NCBI GenBank assembly: GCA_004195035.1
Contig: SGBD01000003.1
Location: forward strand, 165,981-227,485
DNA from: Candidatus Acidulodesulfobacterium ferriphilum
Lineage (GTDB): Bacteria > SZUA-79 > Acidulodesulfobacterales > Acidulodesulfobacteraceae
Length of the DNA stretch: 61,505 bases
Reading direction: 5' to 3'
Shown here: piece after piece, positions 15,942-26,127 of the stretch
Position numbering within the stretch: position 1 is the first letter of the stretch
Layout of the letters: the number at the start of each line of letters is the position of its first letter
The notes under the pieces: model-generated
Databases searched by the model: none
What the model was told of the DNA's origin: nothing
The model's input: the letters and a program-made list of their open reading frames with translations, nothing else
Translations under genes and position numbers: made by a program

Positions 15942-18587
15942 GTGGCGATTAAGTTATTAAAAAGTATTTTTGGAACAAGCAATCAAAGAGAGATTTCAAA
16001 ATTAAAACATGTATTAGAAAAGATTAATTCCTTAGAGGTCAAATATTCGGGTTTTACAGATGAGGAGCTTAAAGGAATGAGCTTTAAGTTTAAAGAGGAA
16101 CTTAAGGGGCTTTCAAAAGATAAGCAGGATAAAACATTAGAAGAAATTTTACCAGAAACCTTTGCCGTTGCAAGGGAAGGTGCTAAAAGGGCGTTAAATA
16201 TGCGTCCGTTTGATGTTCAGCTTATCGGGGGAATGGTGCTGCATTCGGGTAAAATAGCCGAGATGGCAACGGGGGAGGGTAAAACGCTCGTAGCCGTTCT
16301 TCCCGTTTATCTTAACAGTTTAACGGGAAGAGGTGTTCATGTCATAACGGTTAACGACTATCTTGCCAAGAGGGATTCGGAGTGGATGGGCAAGGCTTAT
16401 AATCTTTTGGGTCTTTCCGTAGGCGTAATAACGAATGATTTAGACGACGACGGTAGAAAAAAAGCTTATAATTGCGATGTGACTTACGGTACTAATAACG
16501 AATTCGGTTTTGATTATTTAAGGGATAACATGAAGTTTTCTTTAGATGACTATGTTCAGAGAGAGCTTAATTATGCGATTATAGATGAGGTTGACTCGGT
16601 ATTAATCGATGAAGCAAGGACCCCGCTTATAATTTCCGGCGAATCCGACGAAGCTACCGAATTATATTATAAAGCCGATAGGGCTGTCCTGCATTTACAT
16701 AAGGATGCCGATTATACCGTCGATGAAAAGTTAAAAACCGCGATTTTAACAGAAGAAGGGATAGAGCGCGTCGAAAAGGAATTGGATATAAAAAATATTT
16801 ACGATCCGAGGCACCTTGATGCCCTTCACTCCATAAATCAAGCTTTGCGGGCACACGCATGTTACTTTAGGGATGTAGATTATTTAGTTCAGGATAACTC
16901 GGTTGTCATAGTCGATGAATTTACTGGCCGCCTTATGAACGGAAGGCGCTACGGGGAAGGGCTTCATCAGGCGCTGGAAGCTAAAGAACGCCTTAAAGTC
17001 GAGGGTGAAAATCAGACTCTTGCCACTATCACCTTTCAAAATTTTTTCAGGATGTATAATAAGCTCGCGGGAATGACGGGAACGGCGGATACCGAAGCCG
17101 AAGAATTCAAAAAGATATACAATTTGGATGTCGTTGTTATTCCAACCAATAAGCCTATGATCAGGCAGGATTATACCGATCTGGTTTTTGCCACGGAGGC
17201 CGAAAAATTTGACGCCGTTTCGGAAGAAATTATAGAAAATTATAAAAAGGGTCAGCCGGTTCTTGTTGGAACGGTTTCCGTCGAGAAATCCGAAAGGCTC
17301 AGCGCCATTTTAAAGAAAAAGGGTATCCCTCATTCCGTTCTAAATGCAAAAAACCATGCAAAAGAGGCGCACATTATTGCCCAGGCCGGCCAAAAAAAAT
17401 CTGTGACAATTTCAACAAATATGGCGGGCAGGGGAACCGACATTGTCCTGGGCGACGGGGTGGTGGAATTAGGCGGCCTGCATGTCATAGGAACGGAAAG
17501 ACATGAAGCGAGGCGGATAGATAATCAGCTCAGAGGCAGGTCCGGCAGGCAGGGCGATGTCGGCTCTTCAAGGTTTTATGTTTCGCTTGAAGACGACCTT
17601 ATGAGGATATTCGGTTCCGAAAGGCTTGCCCCGTTTCTTGAAAGGTTAGGATTAAAGGATGGACAGGCAATCGAACACAAGATGATTTCAAAGGCTATAG
17701 AAAACGCTCAAAAAAAGGTTGAAGGACATAACTTCGATATAAGAAAAAATCTTATAGACTACGATAATGTTATGAATAAGCAAAGGGAGCTAATTTATGC
17801 TTACAGAAAAAGGATACTCCATACCTTTAATCTTGACGAGATTTATGACGAGATAATATTTGACATTAAATCCTTAGTAGAATCATATTTTGAAAGTTAT
17901 ATTCCCGAAAAGTCTCACAGTGAAAATTGGGATATAGACGGGCTCGTAGATGTTATTAAAGTTAATTTAGATGTGGATATTCCCTCATTGCTTGCCGGGG
18001 TTCCAGAACTAAATATTCGGGATTCTAAAGATAAGGATAAAGAAGCGGCGAAAACGGCTTTGACGGAGAGGTTTAAAAGGCTCGGCAGGGATGAATTGCT
18101 AAATAATATTACAGAGCTGATTAAAAAGCAAATCGATTTAAAAATTTCCGGATTTCCGGAAGAGGAAAGGGTAAACATAATTAAAGCATTATATTTGCAG
18201 ACGGTTGACAGCCTCTGGAAAGATGCCTTAACATCCTTAGAGAGCTTGAAGGAAGGCATCGGGCTCAGGGGATATGCACAGGTAAACCCGTTAATCGAAT
18301 ATCAAAAAGAGGCATATGGATTATTTATTAATATGCAATTCAGAATGAAGGAAGAAGCTATAAATTCTATTATGACCGTCCAACTGGAAGAAAATTTGGC
18401 GGCAGGGGATCTTTTTGCCGGAGCAGGGCTTTACGGCGGCAACTTGATTTTATCGCATGACGGAATACTTCCCGAAAATGAAACAGGACAAAAGCCTATT
18501 GTAAAACCTAAAAAGATTGGAAGAAATGAACCATGTCCATGCGGAAGCGGGAAAAAATATAAAAATTGCCATGGAAAAAATCAATAA
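15942..18587 (+). CDS. secA: Preprotein translocase ATPase SecA
   Basis: The motor that drives preproteins through SecYEG. The 881-residue protein has Walker A GEGKT (residues 111-115), the DEAD-type box DEVDSVLIDEART, the second helicase domain with AGRGTDIVLG and RGRSGRQGD, the helical scaffold, and a C-terminal zinc-binding SEC-C motif with Cys865, Cys867, Cys876 and His877. The GTG start at 15942 follows ggagcagga. Its last 17 bases overlap argJ. Confidence 0.96.
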   Translation: MAIKLLKSIFGTSNQREISKLKHVLEKINSLEVKYSGFTDEELKGMSFKFKEELKGLSKDKQDKTLEEILPETFAVAREGAKRALNMRPFDVQLIGGMVLHSGKIAEMATGEGKTLVAVLPVYLNSLTGRGVHVITVNDYLAKRDSEWMGKAYNLLGLSVGVITNDLDDDGRKKAYNCDVTYGTNNEFGFDYLRDNMKFSLDDYVQRELNYAIIDEVDSVLIDEARTPLIISGESDEATELYYKADRAVLHLHKDADYTVDEKLKTAILTEEGIERVEKELDIKNIYDPRHLDALHSINQALRAHACYFRDVDYLVQDNSVVIVDEFTGRLMNGRRYGEGLHQALEAKERLKVEGENQTLATITFQNFFRMYNKLAGMTGTADTEAEEFKKIYNLDVVVIPTNKPMIRQDYTDLVFATEAEKFDAVSEEIIENYKKGQPVLVGTVSVEKSERLSAILKKKGIPHSVLNAKNHAKEAHIIAQAGQKKSVTISTNMAGRGTDIVLGDGVVELGGLHVIGTERHEARRIDNQLRGRSGRQGDVGSSRFYVSLEDDLMRIFGSERLAPFLERLGLKDGQAIEHKMISKAIENAQKKVEGHNFDIRKNLIDYDNVMNKQRELIYAYRKRILHTFNLDEIYDEIIFDIKSLVESYFESYIPEKSHSENWDIDGLVDVIKVNLDVDIPSLLAGVPELNIRDSKDKDKEAAKTALTERFKRLGRDELLNNITELIKKQIDLKISGFPEEERVNIIKALYLQTVDSLWKDALTSLESLKEGIGLRGYAQVNPLIEYQKEAYGLFINMQFRMKEEAINSIMTVQLEENLAAGDLFAGAGLYGGNLILSHDGILPENETGQKPIVKPKKIGRNEPCPCGSGKKYKNCHGKNQ

Positions 18588-19761
18588 TTTTTTATTTTCG
18601 GGTAAATCCTGCGGGTTAAAAAAGAATGGGGGTTTGGATGTCGGATTAATGGTATCTAAAATTCCTTTGAGGGTGAGCGCGGTTTTTACAAAAAACAAAA
18701 TAAAAGCGGCGCCCGTTATTATTTCAAAAAACCATTCCAAAAATATTATTAATGCGCTGATTGTAAATTCCGGAAACGCAAATGCATGCAACGGCAAATA
18801 TGGGATATTGGATGCCCGCAGGGTTACAAAAGCAGTTTCTAAAGAACTCGGGTTTATGGAAAATAATATTTTTGTGTGTTCTACCGGCGTGATCGGGGAA
18901 AGGCTTAATGCTTCACTGATAGAAAATGCGGTGCCGGAATTGGCTAAATCGGCAAGTTCCGATAAACTTGAGGATTTTGCAAAATCCATAATGACGACAG
19001 ACACCTTTTTTAAGACGGCATCCAAAGATGTTTTATTAGACGGCGTAAAGTATAAAATAACCGGAACGGCAAAAGGCTCGGGTATGATAATGCCGAATAT
19101 GGCAACGATGCTCGCATTTATTTTTACCGATATTCCGATTAAGAAGGAATTGGCAGATGTTATGTTTAAAAAGTGTGTCGAAACCTCTTTTAATTCCATT
19201 ACCGTTGACGGAGACACTTCGACAAACGACACAGCCGCGTTTTTTTATCCCGATGCGGAGCAGGGTTCCCATAAATTTTTAATTAAAAAATCGGATGCGA
19301 ATTACCTGTTAGTGAAAAAAGCCCTTAGCGGGATATGTTTTGAACTGGCAAAAATGATTGTGAAAGACGGGGAAGGAGCGACTAAGCTCATAACGATTAC
19401 CGTATCGAACGCTTATACCGAAACCGGGGCAAAAAAAGTTGCTTTTACCGTTGCAAATTCTCCTCTGTTTAAGACCATGATTACGGGAGAGGATTTAAAT
19501 TGGGGGAGGATAATGGCGGCGATAGGAAGGTCTTCTGTCAAGATAAAGCCGAACGATGTCGATATTTATATAAACGATAAAATCATAGTCGAAAATTCCG
19601 CCGCATCTAAAGAACTAAACAAAAATATCGAAAAAACGGTTTTATCCCCGAAGGAAATAAATTTCAAAATAGACCTGAAATGCGGCAAGGCTTCCCGGAC
19701 GGTTTTGACCTGCAATCTTACGAAGGAGTACATAGACATAAACGCTTCATATAGAAGTTAG
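18571..19761 (+). CDS. argJ: Glutamate N-acetyltransferase / ornithine acetyltransferase ArgJ
   Basis: ArgJ moves the acetyl group from acetylornithine to glutamate in the cyclic arginine pathway and is made as a precursor that cleaves itself. The 396-residue product has the self-cleavage site in MPNMATML, where Thr179 becomes the nucleophile, plus KGSGMI upstream and TGEDLNWGRIMAAIGRSSV downstream. I chose the ATG at 18571, which overlaps secA by 17 bases. An ATG at 18517 lies deep in the SecA zinc-tail codons and would add a poorly fitting N-terminus. With the ArgA-like gene at 12584 it covers both acetylation routes. Confidence 0.93.
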   Translation: MEKINNFLFSGKSCGLKKNGGLDVGLMVSKIPLRVSAVFTKNKIKAAPVIISKNHSKNIINALIVNSGNANACNGKYGILDARRVTKAVSKELGFMENNIFVCSTGVIGERLNASLIENAVPELAKSASSDKLEDFAKSIMTTDTFFKTASKDVLLDGVKYKITGTAKGSGMIMPNMATMLAFIFTDIPIKKELADVMFKKCVETSFNSITVDGDTSTNDTAAFFYPDAEQGSHKFLIKKSDANYLLVKKALSGICFELAKMIVKDGEGATKLITITVSNAYTETGAKKVAFTVANSPLFKTMITGEDLNWGRIMAAIGRSSVKIKPNDVDIYINDKIIVENSAASKELNKNIEKTVLSPKEINFKIDLKCGKASRTVLTCNLTKEYIDINASYRS

Positions 19762-19778
19762 CCCTCAAACTTAAATTT

Positions 19779-20486
19779 ATGAAAATACCCGTTTTATATT
19801 ACCATAAAATAGATTTTCCAAAAAAAAATGCGGTATATAAAGGATTATATGTAACTCCAAAGCAGTTTAAAAGGCAGATGGCTTTATTAAAAATCCTGGG
19901 TTATAGCGCCATAAAGCCTGAAGACCTTATATCTTTTATAAAAGGGCATAAACTTAGCGTAAAAAAACCTGTATTGATTACCTTCGACGACGGGTACGAA
20001 AATAACTTTATCAATGCTTATCCCATATTAAAAAATTTAGGCTTTACCTCTTTAATTTTTATCAGCACGGGATTTATCGGGAAAAAAAAATCCGTACCGG
20101 ATGAGAGAGAAAGCGCTCCCGAAGATTTTTTAGATGAAAATGAGATTAAGTCGATGTATGATGGCGGATTTTCGATTGGTTCGCACGGCATCAACCATTA
20201 TTATCTCGATAAATTAGACGAAGGCGTTTTGATAGACGAATTAACCTTTTCAAAGGCTTATTTAGAAAACCTGTTAAAAACAGACATAAATTTTTTTTCA
20301 TATCCGTTCGGGGCTTATAATGCTAATGTCATGAGGGCAATTAAAAAGGCGGGTTATTCAGGAGCATTTACGACGGCAAAAGGCAAGGTCGCCGCCGGGG
20401 ATAACTCTTATGAATTAAAAAGGATAGCCGTTAATGGGTATAACACTATTTTTAATTTTCTTTATAAAATAATTTTCTTGCAATAA
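19779..20486 (+). CDS. Polysaccharide deacetylase (NodB fold)
   Basis: A 235-residue NodB-type carbohydrate esterase. Motif 1 is ITFDDGYENN (Asp70, Asp71), motif 2 is SHGINHYYLD with metal-binding His136 and His140, and motif 3 is FSYPFGAYN. The first residues, MKIPVLYYHKI, are typical of PgaB/IcaB-like deacetylases. There is no signal peptide, so it may be cytoplasmic or exported another way. Substrate is probably an N-acetylated surface sugar. It closes the argJ transcription unit; a hairpin-bearing leader for rpsB follows. Confidence 0.87.
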   Translation: MKIPVLYYHKIDFPKKNAVYKGLYVTPKQFKRQMALLKILGYSAIKPEDLISFIKGHKLSVKKPVLITFDDGYENNFINAYPILKNLGFTSLIFISTGFIGKKKSVPDERESAPEDFLDENEIKSMYDGGFSIGSHGINHYYLDKLDEGVLIDELTFSKAYLENLLKTDINFFSYPFGAYNANVMRAIKKAGYSGAFTTAKGKVAAGDNSYELKRIAVNGYNTIFNFLYKIIFLQ

Positions 20487-20563
20487 AAATGTAAAAATGA
20501 TAAAAAGTTAAATTTAGTATTTGTAATGTTCGCGTTTTTTATTTTAAATTAACCAAAATCGTA

Positions 20564-20601
20564 CCCGTCTGTCAATGGTGCTTGTTTAACTTACAGGCGG
20601 G
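20564..20601 (+). promoter_or_regulatory. Hairpin in the rpsB leader
   Basis: cccgtctgt (20564-20572) pairs with acaggcggg (20593-20601), nine bp with one G-U, around a 20-base loop. It lies 26 bases before the rpsB start and just ahead of the SD aaggag. S2 represses its own operon in E. coli by binding its leader, so this hairpin is a candidate site, but no match to a known S2 leader motif was established. Confidence 0.35.
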
Positions 20602-20627
20602 GAGAAAAAAGCACTTAAGGAGAAGAA

Positions 20628-21446
20628 ATGCCATTTAATGTTACAATTAAGCAGTTATTAGAAGCAGGGGTTCATTTTGGACATCAAACGAAAAGATGGA
20701 ATCCAAAGATGAGACCTTATATTTACGGGTCAAGAAATGGGATACATATCGTTGACCTTCAAAAATCTATTTCTTATTTTCAATCGGCATACAATAAGTT
20801 GCTGGAAATCGCGCAAGACGGAGGGACGATTCTTTTTATCGGCACAAAAAAGCAGGCAAATCCTATCGTTGCAGAAGAAGCAAAAAGGTGCAATATGCCT
20901 TATGTTAATGAGAGGTGGCTCGGGGGCATGCTTACTAATTTTGCCACCATTAAGCTTTCCATCCAAAGATTAAAAGAACTTGAAGGACTTAAAGAATCGG
21001 AAGAATTTGCTAAATTTACAAAAAAAGAAATGTCAAAGATGGATAAAGAGATTTTAAAACTTCAAAAAATTCTTAACGGAATTAGAGATGTTGAGAAAAT
21101 TCCCGATGCCGTTTTTATCGTAGATATTCACCATGAAATAATTGCGGCTAAAGAAGCAAAGAGACTTAATGTTCCAATTATAGGCGTTGCGGATACAAAT
21201 GCCGATCCAGCGCTTGCCGACTATTTAATACCTGGAAACGACGATGCTATCAGAGCGATTAAACTCGTTTTGAGTACAATGGCTGATGCGGTCATAGAAG
21301 GGAGAAAAATTTACGAAGAAAGATTCAGCAAAGGGAAAACAAGCGAAAATATGGCAGAGGGTATTAGCGAAGAAACATTTGCGGTACCAGGCGCAGCGGA
21401 TGAAGGCACAAATTCCGGCAACGAAGATGCGGATGTTTCCATCTAA
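20628..21446 (+). CDS. rpsB: 30S ribosomal protein S2
   Basis: The 272-residue S2 protein starts with LLEAGVHFGHQTKRWNPKM and has ILFIGTKKQA, NERWLGGMLTNF, PDAVFIVDIHHE and GVADTNADP in family order. It binds the 30S head near S1. The acidic C-terminal tail of about 30 residues (from KTSENMAEG on) is longer than in E. coli. A strong SD aaggagaag precedes the ATG. It heads the rpsB-tsf-pyrH-frr-uppS-cdsA-dxr unit. Confidence 0.97.
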   Translation: MPFNVTIKQLLEAGVHFGHQTKRWNPKMRPYIYGSRNGIHIVDLQKSISYFQSAYNKLLEIAQDGGTILFIGTKKQANPIVAEEAKRCNMPYVNERWLGGMLTNFATIKLSIQRLKELEGLKESEEFAKFTKKEMSKMDKEILKLQKILNGIRDVEKIPDAVFIVDIHHEIIAAKEAKRLNVPIIGVADTNADPALADYLIPGNDDAIRAIKLVLSTMADAVIEGRKIYEERFSKGKTSENMAEGISEETFAVPGAADEGTNSGNEDADVSI

Positions 21447-21514
21447 ATCAAAACATAATTATGCTTAATAAAGGTTTAATTTTTAAAGTTAAAAGTTAAG
21501 AAGGGGGGAGATAA

Positions 21515-22120
21515 TTGGAAAAATCATCAAACATCGATGCAGGGCTGGTTAAAGACTTGCGTTCAATGACAGGCGCCGGTTTTGTTGACTGCAAAAATGC
21601 TCTTATAGAAACTAACGGAAATATCGATAAAGCGGTTGACATATTGAGAAAAAAGGGGCTTGCAAAGGCGCAAAAAAAGGCTAACAGGGAGGCTAAAGAG
21701 GGGTTAATTTACTCTTATATCCATGCCGGAGGAAGAATCGGCGTTCTGTTGGAAATTAATTGCGAGACCGATTTTGTCGCAAGGACTTCCGAGTTTCAAG
21801 AGCTTGCTAAAAACATTGCGATGCACATAGCCGCTTCAAATCCCCTTTATATAAAAAGAGAACTTGTTTCACCCGAACTCATATCAAAGGAAAGGGAGAT
21901 ATACAAAGAGCAGCTTACCGCAATGGATAAACCGCAAGCCGTTAAAGAAAAGATAGTGGACGGGAAACTCGAAAAATATTATCAGGATGTTTGTTTATTG
22001 GAACAGCCCTTTATAAAAGACCCTTCAAAAAACATTGCCGAAATAATAGATAACGAAGTGGCAAAATTGGGAGAAAATATAGTTTTAAAAAGATTTGTAA
22101 GATACCAGTTAGGGGAATGA
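21515..22120 (+). CDS. tsf: Elongation factor Ts (short form)
   Basis: EF-Ts exchanges GDP for GTP on EF-Tu. The 201-residue product has the UBA-like N-terminus ([20 protein letters not shown]) and the core motif [11 protein letters not shown]. It is the short form, lacking most of the second half of the E. coli core, as in many non-enteric bacteria. The TTG start at 21515 is set by aaggggggag. pyrH begins one base after its stop. Confidence 0.95.
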   Translation: MEKSSNIDAGLVKDLRSMTGAGFVDCKNALIETNGNIDKAVDILRKKGLAKAQKKANREAKEGLIYSYIHAGGRIGVLLEINCETDFVARTSEFQELAKNIAMHIAASNPLYIKRELVSPELISKEREIYKEQLTAMDKPQAVKEKIVDGKLEKYYQDVCLLEQPFIKDPSKNIAEIIDNEVAKLGENIVLKRFVRYQLGE

Positions 22121-22121
22121 A

Positions 22122-22847
22122 GTGGGCGGATTCCGGTACAAAAGAATATTACTTAAAGTTAGCGGAGAGGCTTTAGCCGGCGGGAATAAGTGCGGTATCG
22201 ACCCCGCCGTTATCAATTTTGTTTCCAACGAAATAAAATCGGTGGTAGATTTGGGCGTTGAGGTAGCTATCGTTATCGGCGGCGGCAACATATTCAGGGG
22301 GTTTGGCTCGTCGTCAAAAGGCCTTGGCATAGAGAGATCCTCCGCCGATTATATGGGCATGCTTGCAACGGTTATAAATGCGCTGGCATTACAGGCAAGT
22401 TTAGAAGATAAAGGGGTTATATCAAGGGTTCAGACGGCTATCGCTATGCAGCAGGTCGCAGAACCTTACATCAGGCGAAGAGCATTAAGGCATTTGGAAA
22501 AAAAGAGGGTCGTCATATTTGCCGCAGGAACCGGAAACCCTTATTTTACGACAGATACCGCCGCTTCTCTCAGGGCAATGGAAATACATGCCGATGTGAT
22601 ACTTAAAGCAACCAGAATAGACGGGGTTTATAGCGACGACCCGTTTTTAAACAAAGATGCGACAAAATATAATAAACTTTCATATATCGATGTATTAAAC
22701 AAAAATTTAAAGGTAATGGATTCTACATCCATTTCCATGTGCATGGATAATATGCTTCCCATAGTAGTTTTTAATCTGCTGATTCCTGGCAATTTATTAA
22801 AGGTTGCTCAGGGTGAACCTATCGGAACCATAATTACAAATCCTTAA
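22122..22847 (+). CDS. pyrH: UMP kinase
   Basis: PyrH makes UDP from UMP with ATP. The 241-residue protein has the amino-acid-kinase fold with [35 protein letters not shown], and [13 protein letters not shown]. The GTG start at 22122 lies one base from the tsf stop, so translation is probably coupled. Together with PyrF and PyrKD later in the window it covers part of pyrimidine synthesis. Confidence 0.96.
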   Translation: MGGFRYKRILLKVSGEALAGGNKCGIDPAVINFVSNEIKSVVDLGVEVAIVIGGGNIFRGFGSSSKGLGIERSSADYMGMLATVINALALQASLEDKGVISRVQTAIAMQQVAEPYIRRRALRHLEKKRVVIFAAGTGNPYFTTDTAASLRAMEIHADVILKATRIDGVYSDDPFLNKDATKYNKLSYIDVLNKNLKVMDSTSISMCMDNMLPIVVFNLLIPGNLLKVAQGEPIGTIITNP

Positions 22848-22875
22848 CTTTTAGCTTTAAATTTAAGGTGAAATC

Positions 22876-23436
22876 ATGAATGAAACAGAGATAGTAAATG
22901 AAATAAAAACAAAGATGACCCATGCCATTTCGAGTTATAAAAGCGAATTATCGAGGATTAGAACGGGCAGGGCATCCACAGGGCTCATAGATAGCATCAA
23001 TGTCGAATATTACGGCTCTGTTTCACCGCTTATAAGGCTCGCCTCTATCTCCATTCCTGATAGCAAGACCATAATGATAAATCCATGGGATATTAATTCG
23101 CTTGCAGCCATAGAAAAGGCAATACAAAAATACGACCCATCGCTAAATCCGTCAAATGACGGTAAAAGCATAAGTATTATAATACCTCAATTAACAGAAG
23201 AAAGGCGAAAGGAAATAATAAAGCAATTAAATAAACTTGCCGAGTCTATAAAGCAGGAGATAAGAAATCACAGACGGACTTTTAACGAAAGGATAAAGGC
23301 GTCTGAAAAGTCAAAAGAAATATCGGAGGATATGTCTGCCAGATTTCAAAAAAGGATTCAGGAATTAACCGATGGTTTTGTTAAAGAGGTGGATGAAATA
23401 ACAAAGCACAAAGAAAAGGAAATAATGGCGGTTTAA
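22876..23436 (+). CDS. frr: Ribosome recycling factor
   Basis: RRF splits post-termination ribosomes with EF-G. The 186-residue length is standard. The motifs SRIRTGRAST, VEYYGSVSPL, INPWD, and the C-terminal helix region LTEERRKE with VDEITKHKEKEI are all present. It sits 28 bases after pyrH and 11 before uppS. Confidence 0.96.
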   Translation: MNETEIVNEIKTKMTHAISSYKSELSRIRTGRASTGLIDSINVEYYGSVSPLIRLASISIPDSKTIMINPWDINSLAAIEKAIQKYDPSLNPSNDGKSISIIIPQLTEERRKEIIKQLNKLAESIKQEIRNHRRTFNERIKASEKSKEISEDMSARFQKRIQELTDGFVKEVDEITKHKEKEIMAV

Positions 23437-23447
23437 AATTTCTTGAA

Positions 23448-24167
23448 ATGGTTAAAAAAATAGATTTTAAAAATATTCCAAACCATCTTGCCATTATTAT
23501 GGATGGAAATGGAAGGTGGGCAAAAAAAAGAAACTTAGACAGGATAAACGGGCATATAGAAGGAATAAAATCTTTAAGAGCCGTTACTTCAGCCGTAATG
23601 GAATACGGAATTAAATATCTTACCGTTTACGCTTTTTCCTCCGAAAATTGGCAAAGACCGAAAACAGAAGTAGATTCCTTAATGCTCCTATTGGACGAAT
23701 ACCTTAACATGGAACTTCCGTTTCTTATAAAAAATAAAATCAGGCTTAATTTTATAGGCAATATAGAAAGGATTCCCGAAAGCTCGAAAAAAACGCTTTT
23801 AAGAGTTATCGATAAGACAAAAGAATGCGACAATTTATATTTAACCCTTGCGTTAAGCTACGGCTCCAGAGAAGAGATATTGGCGGCCGCGGTTAGAATG
23901 GCCAAGGATATGAAAAACGGTAAAATTAAAATAGAAGACGCGGATGAAAATCTTTTTTCATCTTATCTGTATTCTAAAGATATGCCAAATCCGGATTTTC
24001 TTATTCGAACAAGCGGAGAAAAAAGGGTATCCAACTTCATGCTTTATCAGATTGCTTATGCCGAAATCTACTTTACAAAGACTTTATGGCCTGATTTTGG
24101 CAGGAAAGAATTAATCAGGGCATTAAAAAATTATGAAAAGAGAGTCAGAAGATTTGGAAAAACTTAA
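23448..24167 (+). CDS. uppS: Undecaprenyl diphosphate synthase (cis-prenyltransferase)
   Basis: Extends farnesyl diphosphate with isopentenyl diphosphate to the C55 lipid carrier. The 239-residue product has the catalytic IMDGNGRWAKKR, the region YAFSSENWQRP, and PDFLIRTSGEKRVSNF. It feeds the sugar transferase and O-antigen-type genes at the left of the window. Its end overlaps cdsA by 35 bases. Confidence 0.95.
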   Translation: MVKKIDFKNIPNHLAIIMDGNGRWAKKRNLDRINGHIEGIKSLRAVTSAVMEYGIKYLTVYAFSSENWQRPKTEVDSLMLLLDEYLNMELPFLIKNKIRLNFIGNIERIPESSKKTLLRVIDKTKECDNLYLTLALSYGSREEILAAAVRMAKDMKNGKIKIEDADENLFSSYLYSKDMPNPDFLIRTSGEKRVSNFMLYQIAYAEIYFTKTLWPDFGRKELIRALKNYEKRVRRFGKT

Positions 24168-24975
24168 GTTCGATTTTAAGAGGTTTATATTCGGCATTCT
24201 TTTCGGCTTCGTTATAATCCTTTCTATATTTTTGTTTAATAAACTTGAATTTTTCTTTATCTGCGTTATTTTAATAACATTGTCGGTTTACGAGTTATTT
24301 TTGATATTTGACTTAAACGAGTATAAATATTTTATTCTCCCCGAAATTATTTCTATTTTAATTGCCTTTGCTTTTGTTTTTTTAAGCCCGTCCGTATTTG
24401 CTTTTGCGGTACTTTTGTCCATTTTTTTGATTCTTTTTAAAAATGTCCTTTTTTTTAAAAATGATGGCGGCAAAAGCATATTCTTAGATGTATTTTCTAT
24501 TTTTTACACTGGTTTTTTTATTTCCTATTTATTAAAAATATTCGATATGAATAACGGGAGATTATTGCTAATACTCCTGTTTATTTTAGTTTGGGCGTCC
24601 GATATATTTGCGTATTACGGCGGAAGGCATTTTGGAAGGCACAGGTTGTTTTTTTCGTTAAGTCCTAAAAAAACGGTAGAAGGCGCTTTAATCGGACTTT
24701 TCCTCGCTATATTAACCGCTCTTGTATTCAGAATTTTTGTAACGGACTACAGGATGTTTACCCTTTTTTCATTTATTGCCGTATCCGCCTTAACGGTAAT
24801 TTTTGGAATGATCGGCGACTTAACGGAATCTTTAATAAAAAGGGTTGGCGGAAAAAAAGATTCGGGATTTTTAATTCCCGGCCATGGCGGGATTTTGGAC
24901 AGAATTGACAGCCTGATATTGGCCGCCCCATTTTTTTATTATATCACGCTGTTTTTTTTAAACCATAAAAATTAA
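24133..24975 (+). CDS. cdsA: Phosphatidate cytidylyltransferase
   Basis: CdsA makes CDP-diacylglycerol in the inner membrane. The 280-residue product has about seven to eight membrane helices and the family signature GDLTESLIKRVGGKKDSG, then IPGHGGILDRIDSL. The ATG at 24133 overlaps uppS by 35 bases; an in-frame TTG at 24154 would reduce the overlap, and neither has a strong SD. dxr starts immediately after its stop. Confidence 0.93.
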   Translation: MKRESEDLEKLKFDFKRFIFGILFGFVIILSIFLFNKLEFFFICVILITLSVYELFLIFDLNEYKYFILPEIISILIAFAFVFLSPSVFAFAVLLSIFLILFKNVLFFKNDGGKSIFLDVFSIFYTGFFISYLLKIFDMNNGRLLLILLFILVWASDIFAYYGGRHFGRHRLFFSLSPKKTVEGALIGLFLAILTALVFRIFVTDYRMFTLFSFIAVSALTVIFGMIGDLTESLIKRVGGKKDSGFLIPGHGGILDRIDSLILAAPFFYYITLFFLNHKN

Positions 24976-26127
24976 ATGAAAAATATATTTATTGCAGGGT
25001 CCACAGGGTCGATAGGGAAAAGCGCGGTTGAAGTAGCGCTTTCATACCCGGAAAAATTGTCGGTAAAAGCCATAGCTGCAGGGCATTTTACCGGGGAATT
25101 AAAGGGACAGATTATTAAGTTAAACCCGTCATATTGCATTCTTTCCTTAAAGGCCGAAATGGATAAGGCAAAATCGGAAATAAGCAATCTGCCTGATATT
25201 AAAACTAAATTTCTTTACGGCGAAGACAGTTTTAAAGAATTGGTATTTAATGAAGATATTGATGTTATTTTAAATGCGATTAGCGGTTCTTCCGGGCTTA
25301 TGCTTTCATACGGAAGCGTGAAAGCGGGTAAAAACTTAGCCCTTGCAAACAAAGAATCTATGGTTATGGCAGGGGATATTTTAAATAGAATTGCAAAATT
25401 TAATAAGGCAGATATAATCCCGGTTGATTCTGAACACTCCGCTTTATTTCAGTGTTTGAATTGCGGTAATAAGTCCGATTTAAAGAAATTAATTCTTACC
25501 GCTTCCGGCGGTCCTTTTTATGATTTACCGAAAGAAGCGTTATGCGGCGTTACAAAAGATATGGCGTTAAACCATCCAAAATGGAAAATGGGCAAAAAGA
25601 TAACGATAGATTCCTCCACCCTTGCAAATAAAGGCCTTGAGGTAATAGAAGCCCATTATTTATTCGGCGTTGACGAAAAAGACATCGATGTCTTAATACA
25701 TCCGCAGGCTATAGTTCATTCTATGGCGGAGTTTATGGACGGTTCAATTATGGCTCAAATGGCGCAAGCCGATATGAAGGGACCAATAGGCTACGCTCTT
25801 TCTTATCCGGATCGTTTTCATGGTTTAATGAAGCCGCTCAGCCTTTCCCAAATTGGAAGACTTGAGTTTTTTGAACCGGATACGCTGAAATTTCCCCTCT
25901 TAAATATTGCAAGAGAGGCTTTAAGGGCTGGAAAAAGCATGCCTGCCGTTTTTTGCGAGGCTAATGAATTTTTTGTAAATTCCTTTCTGCGTAACGAGAT
26001 TTCTTTTACCGATATAGCATCTAATGTTCAAAAGGTCATGGAAAGGCACAGTCCTTTCGATATTAATGAAATAGAAGATGTTCTCGAGGCAAAAAAACAG
26101 GCGTTTATGATGTCTAAAACTCTTTGA
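24976..26127 (+). CDS. dxr: 1-deoxy-D-xylulose 5-phosphate reductoisomerase
   Basis: The NADPH-dependent second step of the MEP isoprenoid pathway. The 383-residue protein has the Rossmann loop AGSTGSIG (residues 7-14), LANKESMVMAG, the metal motif VDSEHSALFQ, TASGGPF, HPKWKMGKKITIDSSTL and HPQAIVHSMAEF. It starts directly on the cdsA stop. The usual next gene rseP is absent; instead a convergent small gene overlaps its last 14 bases. Confidence 0.96.
   Translation: MKNIFIAGSTGSIGKSAVEVALSYPEKLSVKAIAAGHFTGELKGQIIKLNPSYCILSLKAEMDKAKSEISNLPDIKTKFLYGEDSFKELVFNEDIDVILNAISGSSGLMLSYGSVKAGKNLALANKESMVMAGDILNRIAKFNKADIIPVDSEHSALFQCLNCGNKSDLKKLILTASGGPFYDLPKEALCGVTKDMALNHPKWKMGKKITIDSSTLANKGLEVIEAHYLFGVDEKDIDVLIHPQAIVHSMAEFMDGSIMAQMAQADMKGPIGYALSYPDRFHGLMKPLSLSQIGRLEFFEPDTLKFPLLNIAREALRAGKSMPAVFCEANEFFVNSFLRNEISFTDIASNVQKVMERHSPFDINEIEDVLEAKKQAFMMSKTL

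Noticed and set aside
18450-19232. 260-codon minus-strand frame opposite secA/argJ
   Set aside because: Antisense to two clear genes, low-complexity composition, no SD.
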